This document shows, piece after piece, positions 22,654 through 52,630 of a stretch of 64,000 nt of DNA. A program made the position numbers and the translations under genes. The notes beneath the pieces are model-generated. The model did no database searches, had not been told where the DNA came from, and saw only the letters and a program-made list of their open reading frames with translations. Where the stretch lies: assembly GCA_963942565.1 (NCBI GenBank), contig OZ012693.1:9028627-9092626 (forward strand). The letters run 5' to 3'. The stretch comes from Maea johnstoni. Lineage: Eukaryota > Annelida > Polychaeta > Spionida > Magelonidae. How positions within the stretch are numbered: the stretch's first letter is position 1; each line of letters opens with the position of its first letter.

Positions 22654-22821
22654 CTTTGTAGATATGAACAGGTCCTCCCGTCGCACTTTTCCCTGGTCCA
22701 ATTTGTTCCTGATGGCTTGACCAACTGCAGTCTCGGTGTTATACGCATGCGCAGTGTCGATATGGCGGTAACCCAGATCAATGGCCGTCTCAACATTTTT
22801 TCTCACCGACTCAAACTCTTT
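22654..22821 (-). CDS. Aldo-keto reductase exon, 56 codons (second-exon equivalent)
   Basis: Encodes KEFESVRKNVETAIDLGYRH followed by IDTAHAYNTETAVGQAIRN and ends DLFISTK. GYRHID-x4-Y is the active-site segment of NADPH-dependent aldo-keto reductases; the catalytic Asp and Tyr are both present (exon residues 22 and 27). Acceptor TTGATTTTAG and donor AAG|GTAGAC bound 168 nt in phase 0, the size known for exon 2 of vertebrate AKR1 genes. These enzymes reduce aldehydes and ketones in the cytosol. The first exon was not found upstream, and a missing third exon leaves the integrity of the gene in doubt. Confidence 0.8.
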
Positions 22822-23032
22822 CTAAAATCAAAAAGGCTAATTTTATTTATGACACTCCACCAGATCTCATCAAAAGGTATACAGTCCATAAAACATCAAA
22901 ATTCAGATAATAAGCACATATAGAGATTTGTACGGCATTGGGAACGGAATGGTATGCGAAATACTGCATAATTATGGATTGTATCTTTGACTAAAAGTGT
23001 ACTTTGATTGAATATGTAAAGACAGATAACGA

Positions 23033-23174
<142 letters not shown>

Positions 23175-23527
23175 TAACATGCCAAATATATATCTACATG
23201 TATGTATAGGACATGAACTTTAAAAAGTAGTAAACACTCTCAGGCCCCCCACACCGACAAAAAGTTTAAAATAAATAAAAATGAAAGAAAATATATAAAT
23301 GAAATCAATCTTTTTGCATCAATAGCTGGACAGCCTGTCCTGTGCGGAGTTGGAATAAAACTGCCCTACTGATACCAAATGTCTGTGTAGCGGTAGTGTC
23401 GTGATCCAGATAGGGCCCCGTTGAAAGAGGTACTGGGAGGACAGTATAATTACAGAGAAGGGGGAAGGCAAGTGTTGCGGCAAGGCGCTAAAGGCCGCAG
23501 GAGGAATAGAAAGTGGCAGTGTAGTAA

Positions 23528-23569
23528 GGATCCGTGCGCCCAAAAAGTGAGTGGCGGGCGCACGGATCC
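23528..23569. repeat. Perfect 14-bp GC-rich hairpin
   Basis: GGATCCGTGCGCCC at 23528-23541 and its reverse complement at 23556-23569 enclose a 14-base loop. It stands out by GC content within a purine-rich stretch at 23350-23700, which has a 127-codon minus-strand frame but no recognisable protein. Confidence 0.7.
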
Positions 23570-23708
23570 AAGCCCAAAGTACAGGTGGAAGGTGCATGGA
23601 TAGGGCACTGATGATCACGTGGGGACGTGTGAAAGGGCAGATAGAAGGTAGATGGGTGGGAGTTGCATAAAGTAATGCCTTATAGTTAAGTGCTGGACTC
23701 ATGTCAGG

Positions 23709-23935
23709 AGTACCACATAAGCCATCAGCGCGGGCTCACGTGGGAACAAGGACCAATCAGGGCTCTCGCATCGATTACATTACTGAGACACCTTATCTCC
23801 ACCACCAACTGGGGGTGCCCAAAGCACCAATTTCTGGCCTATTAGCGGCTATTAGTTGACATTAGTTGAGGCTTGCATGTTCATGTTGACCGGCTGGTTT
23901 CGAATCCACTTGTGTTTGGTGATCTAAGGTAAAGT
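23709..23935 (+). mobile_element. Dispersed repeat, possible SINE, family C, second copy
   Basis: Shares 'aacaaggaccaatcaggg', 'ctctcgcatcgattacatta' and 'gttgaccggctggtttcgaa' with 17542-17815. GGTTTCGAATCC near the right end is a good Pol III B-box match. Confidence 0.5.
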
Positions 23936-24344
23936 CATGTGCAGCAAGTGTGCATGCAAGTGTCCTTCATCAACATATATAAATTAATACTTACACCCAT
24001 TAAACTTCACAGATCTCAATTTTCATATGAAGGCTAGGCATTACTTGCATCCATTAAACTATATATTTTCTCGAAGAAATTCCTAACTTCACAACTGTGG
24101 AAATGTTTATTATAATAAATCAAAGATAAAAGTTTGTTTTTAGTCTAAGCCCAACATAAAGTCATCGGCCCTTATAGCGAACGGCAATTCAGGCAGACGT
24201 CTTTTCTGGGATCAACGGTTTTGACCAACAATTCATTTTAGCAAAGTTAAGTAAAAAAAATAATAGAAATAAAGCCACCGTTATTTTGAGTATGAAATAT
24301 TTCTAAGTACCACACGAAGCACTGGGCGGGTGGAAAAAAAGTTG

Positions 24345-24434
24345 CACGATCGAGAGATGGAATCGAACCCGCGACCCTAGGATCGGGAGTCGACCAGGGA
24401 GTCGACTGGCCTATCAATCAGGCCATTCCTTCTA
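24345..24434 (-). mobile_element. tRNA-like sequence, probably SINE head
   Basis: On the minus strand TGGCCTGATTGATAGG is followed by GTCGACTCCC and then GGGTTCGATTCCAT, A-box- and B-box-like words at tRNA-like spacing. The D-arm and acceptor pairing are poor, so a tRNA pseudogene or SINE head is more likely than a tRNA gene. Confidence 0.45.
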
Positions 24435-25102
24435 TTGTGTGAGTTGGAGTGAAAAGAGAATCATATTGATGAAATCCCGTAACTCTATTTGGTATCGTTC
24501 CTAGTATTCCGAGTCATTCTTGTCATTTACGTGACTGACAACCGTAGTAGATCTTTGTTAGGTACATGTACCACTAAGCCACTTTTATCAATGACCCACA
24601 CACATTTACATACGGCCCGAAACTGATTATGACCTACCTTCGTCACCTTTGGTAAATAACCAAATCAAATATGGCGCCTGTTGTCTAAATACTGCCAGAC
24701 GGCTCGCCATCACCCGAATGTCGTTAGAACCCAATAAGGAGCGCCAACATAGCTGAAAAATTGTATTTGATCTTTTAATCTAATGCCTTTTCAAATAGAT
24801 AAAAAATAATGATTATATCAATACGCCTTTACATGTCGTTAACTTTATGGCATCGCCAGTTTCGCAATCCAATTTTCCTAGTGTTATGAACTTGCTATTC
24901 TGAGGTTCAATTAGTTACATCTGCTGCCGTTTCACTTTTTGGGGGCGCTACGCGCTGCATGAACATTTGCGTCCAGTTCCCGGCCCTTATGCTGCTAGTG
25001 GCTAAGTTGGCCAATGCAGTCCAAGGCGAGTCCGACTGCCGCATATGCATTGTCGCACTCGGCTCGGGTGCGATAGCTGATTCAGTTTGTGTATTATATG
25101 GA

Positions 25103-25168
25103 ATCAGGAACTATTTATTTGAAATAAATAAATAAATAAATAAATATTTCAAATAAATAGTTCCTGAT
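25103..25168. repeat. Perfect 23-bp hairpin with an (AAAT)n loop
   Basis: The arms 25103-25125 and 25146-25168 are exact reverse complements (ATCAGGAACTATTTATTTGA...). The 20-base loop is an AAAT microsatellite. Confidence 0.85.
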
Positions 25169-25372
25169 GGAATAAAGGTTTCATTTGAAATATGAATTGC
25201 ATCAAGTTGTTTTATATTTTGATAGATCCTGGTCATTACCATTGATAAGGAGGGCTATGTCGTTAGTGCCACCAGGAAGCAATGTTGGAACCACTTGCCG
25301 CACTTCGGCCACCAAACAGTGTTGTGCTGTATGAACTTGAATATCAAATGAAAATATAGTTGTATATTATGA

Positions 25373-25419
25373 TGCTAATAATGCTGATAATAATGCTAAT
25401 AATAATAATGATAATAATG

Positions 25420-25451
<32 letters not shown>

Positions 25452-25505
25452 TATAATAAAAATAATAATAATAATTATAATAAAAATAATAATAATAATG
25501 ATTAT
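25373..25505. repeat. (AAT)n microsatellite
   Basis: Interrupted AAT/ATG trinucleotide tract. Confidence 0.93.
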
Positions 25506-26473
25506 AACAAGATGATGAACGACTTTATTTTTGAACTGTTATATTTACGTTCTAACTGATTGCACTATGAGTGCAACTGCTAGTAGCCCCTGGTGGCCGA
25601 GAAGTGAACTAATGTAGGCCTGATATGTAGCGAGAGACGACGTTCTTATAGTGGTACCGGTAGGTATATAAGAAACTGACACGACGTCAGCTTCACTGTC
25701 TACAAACAAACATACTCTAGGTCTGGCAAATTCTCTCTACAAGCACAATACTAACATTATATAACCAGAGCTAGTGGTAATACATCCAAAAGCCTGGCTA
25801 GAATGACAAGACAGTGACGGAAGTTAACACTGAAATCATTATAATAGCCCCCGAGTAATAGCCTTCAAGAATGTGCCCCAGGGGATAAGGACTCGTGCCA
25901 AGAAGTGTCCTGGAATTATGAGTTGGGTAGGGTGGGGACAATGTTTTTTCACCACACCTTCCTCCCCTTACCCATGCATTTGGAAGGGTCAATTTGACCG
26001 GTGTGCATTAGTAATAGTAATAGACTAGTGCATAGTTGTTACTAAGTGTTAGGTTCAGGTTGACACACCGCACACACATTGGTTGGTATTTCGACTTACA
26101 TTTTTGTGAGAGAAGCTGGTACCATAACCTACAAGCGGCATTTTGACAGCATTATTCAGTAGAACACTCTTGACAGGATGCATGGCAGCCATGTTGGATC
26201 AGGAACTATACATGTAGGATATACCAGTCACCACAACATCTCAATTCATAACATAGGTACAGGTAACTAGCTCTGGTCCAATGTACACTGAACAAGCGTG
26301 ATAAGGCATTAGGTGAGGAGGAGATAGCTCCTAGTGGGTATGCCTCAAAGTCTTCATCGAATGACTTGCACTGTCTACAGGGCTCGATCACTCTCAGGAC
26401 TTGTGCACACAGGAAAAAGCTGTATAACTTTCTCTAAAGCCTGCATCACTCATATCCCCGCCCCCTCCCCACA
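25506..26473. other. No recognised gene
   Basis: Short frames only. It contains 'gtagcgagaga' at about 25627, also found at the start of the family C repeat, so a small repeat fragment is possible. Confidence 0.35.
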
Positions 26474-26832
<359 letters not shown>

Positions 26833-26999
26833 CAGGAAATGTCTCTTTGTTTGGTTTGGTTTGGAGTAGCATCCTCTCCCAAAGACAACAGTGGAAGTGT
26901 GATGATATAATATGGCCGAAAAAGTGAGGATAAACAAAATATAAATATACCACTAAATCATCTTTTTTCTTTTATTAGGTCTGAGTAGGATACCCTCTC

Positions 27000-28271
27000 A
27001 TGGAGAACTATGGAAGTGATGAGGAGGAGGAGAGGAGTGAGGAGTATAAGGAAGAGGAGATGTATTGGTGCAGCACGTGTTCCCGGGACCTGGACGCCAA
27101 GGTGTTCTGCGTGGACTGCCTGCTCAGTCTGTGTGTGCCGTGCAGGGAGGCCCATGATATCATACCCGCCACAAAGGGTCACCAAATCATACCTGTAGAG
27201 GAGGGTCTGGCCGCAAAACGGAAACGTCTCTCCAACATCCAAGCATCCACAACCTTAGGGAAAGATGAAAGGAGAACAATATCAACATGGGGATCACAGA
27301 ATCCAAAACCCATGTCAATTACTTCTCCAAATATTTCAATTCAAGATCAAATGAAATCTATTGAAATCATCAGTTCGGGTAATGGTGAAATTAACGCTAT
27401 TGGTTTGTATACTGATTTATTGAAGAGGGAATGTCTTGTGACAGTCTCCGAGGGTGCGATTAATATCTACAACTCCTCCATGGAAGTTATATACAAGATT
27501 GATGAAGATAGTGTTGGTGACTTGGCATATGCACAAGGATTAGGAGTCCTACCTTCAAGAAATTTAGTGGTGTATGATGAAGGAAATGCAAACCTGCAAC
27601 TGTACATGCTGGATGGACGCCATAAGGAAACCCTTGCTGTTGATTTCACGAAGTCAATAAATCAAGTGGTTGTTTTAGGAAATGGGAAGTGTGCTGTCTC
27701 TAGCAGGGAGGATAAGACAGTGTATATTATAAATAAAGTAGAAACACTGCTCGATATTGAAACGAAAATCTGCGGAGATGTGGGAGATGGCTTACATCTC
27801 AAAGATCCATGGTATATATCGAAATGGCTATCGGATGGATTAATCATTTCTGACAAAGGGACTAAATCTGTGATAGGTTTGATAAATGGTGCGTTAAAAT
27901 GGCGTTGGAATAATTTCACATGCCCAAGTTCCCTCTGTGCCGATCAGAATGGCAATATTCTCGTCACCGATTTACAAACTGAATCTTATGTAATTTTTAT
28001 GTTACGCATGAGCCAATTAGGCGTGGTTTTAACGATGCTGCAGCCGGAAAATTGCAGCCTACCGATGGCGCCACAGGTAATGGCGATTAGTGAAGAAAAG
28101 CAGGGAAGACTTCTGGTTGGACAACTAGATGGCGCGGTTATAGGTTATGATTATCTGAAGGAAACGGCAGGCGAGTCTAGCACAATGGATGCTGACACTA
28201 AAGAGACCTTTTCAAAAGGGACAAAAAGAAAAAAGGGAAAGGTGAAAACTTCAAAAGGAAAAAGAAAATAA
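27000..28271 (+). CDS. B-box zinc finger and propeller-like protein, intronless
   Basis: 423 residues. After an acidic N-terminus (residues 5-20), C24, C27, C37, C40, C45, C48, H52 and H61 follow the ligand spacing of a B-box (type 1-like). Residues 110-390 have short beta-rich repeats such as GLGVLPSRNLVVYDEGN and LCADQNGNILVTDLQ, typical of the NHL-like propeller of TRIM2/TRIM3/TRIM56-related proteins. The tail (about 405-423) is strongly basic and could be a nuclear signal. There is no RING finger and no clear coiled coil, so ubiquitin-ligase activity is not supported. The ATG is preceded by an in-frame TGA 18 bases upstream and by a splice-acceptor-like TTCTTTTATTAG ending at 26978, suggesting a 5' UTR intron. 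The function is unknown. Confidence 0.85.
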   Translation: MENYGSDEEEERSEEYKEEEMYWCSTCSRDLDAKVFCVDCLLSLCVPCREAHDIIPATKGHQIIPVEEGLAAKRKRLSNIQASTTLGKDERRTISTWGSQNPKPMSITSPNISIQDQMKSIEIISSGNGEINAIGLYTDLLKRECLVTVSEGAINIYNSSMEVIYKIDEDSVGDLAYAQGLGVLPSRNLVVYDEGNANLQLYMLDGRHKETLAVDFTKSINQVVVLGNGKCAVSSREDKTVYIINKVETLLDIETKICGDVGDGLHLKDPWYISKWLSDGLIISDKGTKSVIGLINGALKWRWNNFTCPSSLCADQNGNILVTDLQTESYVIFMLRMSQLGVVLTMLQPENCSLPMAPQVMAISEEKQGRLLVGQLDGAVIGYDYLKETAGESSTMDADTKETFSKGTKRKKGKVKTSKGKRK

Positions 28272-30615
<2,344 letters not shown>

Positions 30616-31270
30616 CTGTACACTGCCTTAATAGTCTGAGTGTAAAAACATTCCAGATTTTTCCGTTTGGAAGAATCCGGAACGTTTAAAAACGGACAAA
30701 AACCTAATGAAGGGGAGATACGTTCGTCCATTTGTCCGTTAGTTTCCATGTCAGTCAATAGGTGGCGCCCCTATAAATCACCTACAGTCGTCATATCAGA
30801 GAGCTGTATTATAAATCAAAATCTCTGGTCATATACGCAAAATTAACTCTTTAACACCTTTTTTTAACCCTTTTACATTGCTAATATAACAAAATGAAAT
30901 GTTTCAGATCGTTTTTGGCCATTTTAATACATCCTTTCCCCATTCCTTTGTTTGAGTGCCTGAAGCATGAAGGTGAGTTGTACTCATTTTCTACCTCAAG
31001 CTCTCACCTGGCAGGCATCATCTGGGGTGGCAGTGAACATTTTAACTGCAATTTCCCTGTCAAAGAGCCCCCCACTACTAGAACTTGTCTGAATTTGATC
31101 CATCTATCATCGGCTCTATTATCACGGTTCACTTGCCAAAATTTAGTTTACGTTATGATAGATAGATGGCGCGGCAGGTGGGGGTCGAATCCGGACTATT
31201 AAAAAACGGATTTAATTTTATTTTAAGAGATCCGTACTATTTTAGCACGGACTATTAAGGCAGTGTACAG
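30616..31270. mobile_element. 655-bp TA-flanked DNA element
   Basis: Begins CTGTACACTGCCTTAATAGT and ends with its reverse complement, GGACTATTAAGGCAGTGTACAG. TA lies outside both ends (30614-30615 and 31271-31272). Tc1/mariner-type insertion is inferred. The interior codes for nothing recognisable. Confidence 0.75.
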
Positions 31271-31500
31271 TATTTGGAAACTGGGCATTTAAAGATGTCC
31301 TATCACAAAATTTTGGGTATCCAATTTTTTGAGGTTTAATAAGGTATACAAGTATTCTTATAGCAATCAATATAGTATAACTTCTCATTATAAAAATACA
31401 TATTTTTAAAATTTTGCCTTAGAGCATTCAATTCTAATCGGAAACTAAAGTATATGCTTTTGATCGACATATTCAGAAATTCCTATACCAAAATATGGAT

Positions 31501-31785
31501 TTCCTGCCAGCGTCTAGCTAGCAGGGCATCTGGGTGTCAGTTGGACACAAAAATCCTACTTTTGGACACCCAAATATTTTTGCGATGAATATAGATAAAT
31601 GTCAATTTAAAGCAAATGCTTCCGAAATTTTTACTTGAATATGAATGCTAGGAGATTACTTAAGGATTGTCAGTTTCTTAATAAGAAAGTGTATCCTTTT
31701 GGTTGTAATATTGGACGCCCAAAAATGTAATGATATGATTGATATCCCATTGTGGCACCCACTTTCAAAATCCTGGCTAAGGCTG
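31501..31785 (+). mobile_element. TCTTAGCCAG-family MITE, copy
   Basis: Runs from 'gtctagctagcagggcatct' to 'aatcctggctaaggc'. TTCCTGC occurs on both sides (about 31500 and 31791), with seven of eight bases of a possible octamer matching. It lies just 3' of the Rho-GEF stop codon. Confidence 0.7.
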
Positions 31786-31864
31786 TAAATTCCTGCATAT
31801 TTCCTTATATTATGGAATGCATGAGAATTCTGGGTGTCTGAATAACACTAAATGCTGCTCTGGT

Positions 31865-49151
<17,287 letters not shown>

Positions 49152-52100
49152 CTTGATAGGAAAAACTCAGCCTTCCCTTTTCTGACTTCTCACCTCCAGT
49201 TCATTTGCAACTTGCACTAACTAAAATATCAAAATATATATATGTATATTTTCATTGATAATTTATTCACTTTAAAAAAAAACATTAAGGAAGTAAGGAT
49301 TGTGAGTCTCAACACAGCGCCATAGTGTTAGCAAGGAGGGCGTCTGGGCATTATTTGGATGCCCAAACCCTCACAAATCACCACTTTAATAGGCAACACA
49401 ATTTTTTCTGAGAGTATTTTTTTCAAATGTCAAGCAAATAATTGATTATTTTTCCTCTAAGTATTTCTCATGACATTCTTTAGAGATATTTCAATAGATA
49501 AATACATGTCCATTACAGTCCATGGTTGTAATCTGAGAATATTGTGATCTGCCTTGAAAAATAGGATGCTCCAAAATTTGAAGATTGCCAATTTTGGGCA
49601 CCCAGTTTCTAAATCCTAGCTAAGACCCTGCAAACCGCAAATAAAATCAGCCAACTAATATGTTAGTGCCAGACTGCCAGTTGTCCTGAAACTCATCCTG
49701 CCAAATTTTAGATGAGCACATGCTGGAGTCCTGAGAAGAACACAGGTCATCCAGCTACTGAAATTACGTTTGGTCTAAGCTGTAGATTTCCGCCAATATC
49801 ATTAAAACTACATGAAATAAATAAAAGACCAGACTGTCCATTTTTCTTGAAAATTTAATAAGAAATGTTCATTGAATGAATTAAATTCTAACTTCAATGT
49901 GATTATGAAATTATCTAAAATGCTAAATGTTTTCATGATATACAAGTTTAAATGATGTTTTGCAGTGGTAATTTTACATTTATAAGAAAAAGTGGTATTG
50001 GCGGAAAATGGCAAATAATGGTGTCAAGGTGAGACCAAATCCTGTCGTAACTTTCTGACTGCATTTGTGGAGGGGATTAATGCCATTCTAATTATCATTG
50101 AGCTTCGCGAGCATTTAATACTTTACTTTGTACTCATATTAAATAAATTAGTCATATATAAGTAATTAATAAATTGTGAGAAATGTTATACTTATAATTT
50201 CATTGGCAGAAAATGTGACATTACTGAATAAACTATGGGAGTATTGAGTACATGCATATTGTTAATTGTAAATAAAACTGTCTTACAAACACTAACTTGC
50301 CTTAGGATATGGATTTAGATGTATATTTATTTCATGCTTTAATCCTGAATAACAAATGAAGAAATTGTTCTAAGACACAATTAATAGTTTTACATCAAAA
50401 TGGGATAGTACATGTACCTTATATCAGAAATTAAAAGAAATTGTCAAGTGTTAAAAACAAATGAAATATTTCTAAGCACAGAAAAAGTGAGATTATTCAG
50501 ATGAATAAATTCTCCCTGGATTATTCAATTTATTGAATTATTTCAATTAACCTCAGATCATAGATGAATTTTATTCATCTAAGGCTAAGCAGAGTTTTAT
50601 CTTTAATCCATGTCTCTGATCTAAGACTAAGAATTTAAACTACATGCTTTGGAATTAATCATAAATGACATGAAGATTTAACATGACGAAAATGAAATCT
50701 TAATGGCATTGTGTGAATTTCCTTATTAATTTGAAATCATCATCTGAAACAAAAAATTGGATAGCATATGGTATACTTCTGACAAGATCTGAATGTCTGT
50801 AAAAAAACAATAGGCCCTATCATAACTTTTATGATCAAGTTCGAACTTAAAACTTCAACAACGTAACATCGGAAAATAGTTGCATGTTACACAAATGATT
50901 GAGACTTTAAGTAACACAAACCACAACAACAAATTACCACCTACTATGAAAATAAGAATGTCTCCATACGAATCAAAACAAAAGAATGTTTACACAGATA
51001 AACATCAAGGACATCGTGTTTAAATTTGACGCCATTTCTCGCACACATGCAAACCAAACCTCCTGATTGGCCAATAATCGGCCACGTTCCATAATGCGCC
51101 TATCACATATTTCAGAGCGAGCAACAGCGTACATAACGAGCCTGATGACAAGATATATAGACACATGGCCCACCCTGCACATGGCCGATGATGGACGGAT
51201 ATAGTGTTGTTATGTTCCGTATATCTGCTTCAGATATACATTTAGCTAAACATTAACAAGAAATCTTGTATATTGCCAAAATCACAAAAATGTGATAAAG
51301 GGGAAACTATACTTAATTTGTGTTCACTAATTTTCTATAGAGATCCAAAGCCTAGGTACATGTATATACACGTCTCCGACAGAAATAATGTCCTCAATGC
51401 GCCTTAGTTTCTGAATAATCCATTCACGTCTGGAGTATATGGTCTTTGAGTTTATACGTTTTCAGTTGTTGATAAATTGCTTTGAGAAACATGCTTTGGA
51501 GCATGCAGGAATCCACTAAGTTTCATTTATTTAAGTTTTCTCTTAAATTATTTCCTCATATGAAATTGTTTGTGAGCATCAAAGTTGAAAACAATTAAAA
51601 AAAGGGAAGCATGATCATAAAAAACTAGAGAGGTGTTTCAACGTCCAAAAAATATGTTATTAATGACATTAAATAGAGCTATGAAAAACATTCTCAGGCG
51701 GGTCGCAGCATTGAATTGATGTTTGTGACATGTAAATGCTGTATGAAAGAAGGTCAGTTTATATTCTGGTCAGACCAATTTGATTTACTACCATACACTT
51801 TTTCTTTTGTCAGCTGAAAGGTGACTGCTGTGATGCGTGGCTACATTAGGCTTGTTTTGTTTCAGGGCTTGGTTTGCGTTTGATTTGATATCACTTGGTC
51901 ATTTGTCTGAGAAATTTTACAAACAATTTGTTGAATTGCCATTGTAATTTCATTCTAATTTCCTCAGAATACCCGCAGGGAAAATATAGAAAGGAAATGT
52001 ACCATATGACAAAACATTTTTCAGTTTTCTGAAAAAAAAATGTAGGCGGAAATGCCACAGAATACATAAGAAAAAGTAAAAAGTTTGTCAAAAAGTTTGG

Positions 52101-52630
52101 CATTAATGTCGTATTCACCAACTCCCTCAGGACTCTTCCAGAAGAAAATGGCTGGGGGAGGGGAACACTTGATTTTCAGACCAATAATAATCATTTTTCA
52201 AAAAGACCTTACCTACAATGATTTTGAATCTTTAAAGAGCCCCCGCCCTCCACCGATGTTTTTCTTTTTTAAATATGGACAGCATTTACATTTTTTCGAC
52301 ATGTAATTGGAAATATAAAATTATAACAAACGTAAGAATTATTGTTTTTCCACAAGCACTGCCACTGTTAATACTTTTTTTACAAATCCCTCAACAATAT
52401 TTTTTTCCACCATCCTCCATCACCAATAGTTATTTTTTAGGTGAGCTTCCTCCACCCCTTAGGTAGATTTTCCTCGAAGAGCCCTCATGTGGCACAGTGC
52501 TCCATTGGCGTCAGCCAACAATAGCATTATCGTCAGGCAGACAGTCATTGAGGAAAGGGGCTTTTAGGGCAACAAGTCCTTGGTGGTCACATGATCTTAT
52601 CCAACCAATCAAATTGAAGTAAATTTCAAG
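49152..52630. other. Intergenic region between divergent Rho-GEF and LIN7
   Basis: 3.5 kb separating the two start codons. It holds one TCTTAGCCAG-family MITE (about 49325-49634) and AT-rich sequence with no coding frame I can support. A CCAAT box lies at 52605-52609, only 22 bases upstream of the LIN7 ATG. Promoters of both genes, and possibly untranslated first exons, must lie here, but I cannot place them. Confidence 0.5.
49325..49634 (+). mobile_element. TCTTAGCCAG-family MITE, copy
   Basis: 'tagtgttagcaaggagggcg' to 'aatcctagctaagaccctg', with family words in order. Confidence 0.7.

Noticed and set aside
23319-23702. 127-codon minus-strand frame rich in Pro/Leu/Ser
   Set aside because: Arises from a purine-biased strand with a hairpin; no domain and no splice support.
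24345-24434. A functional tRNA gene on the minus strand
   Set aside because: B-box-like word is good but cloverleaf pairing is poor and similar SINE heads exist in the window.
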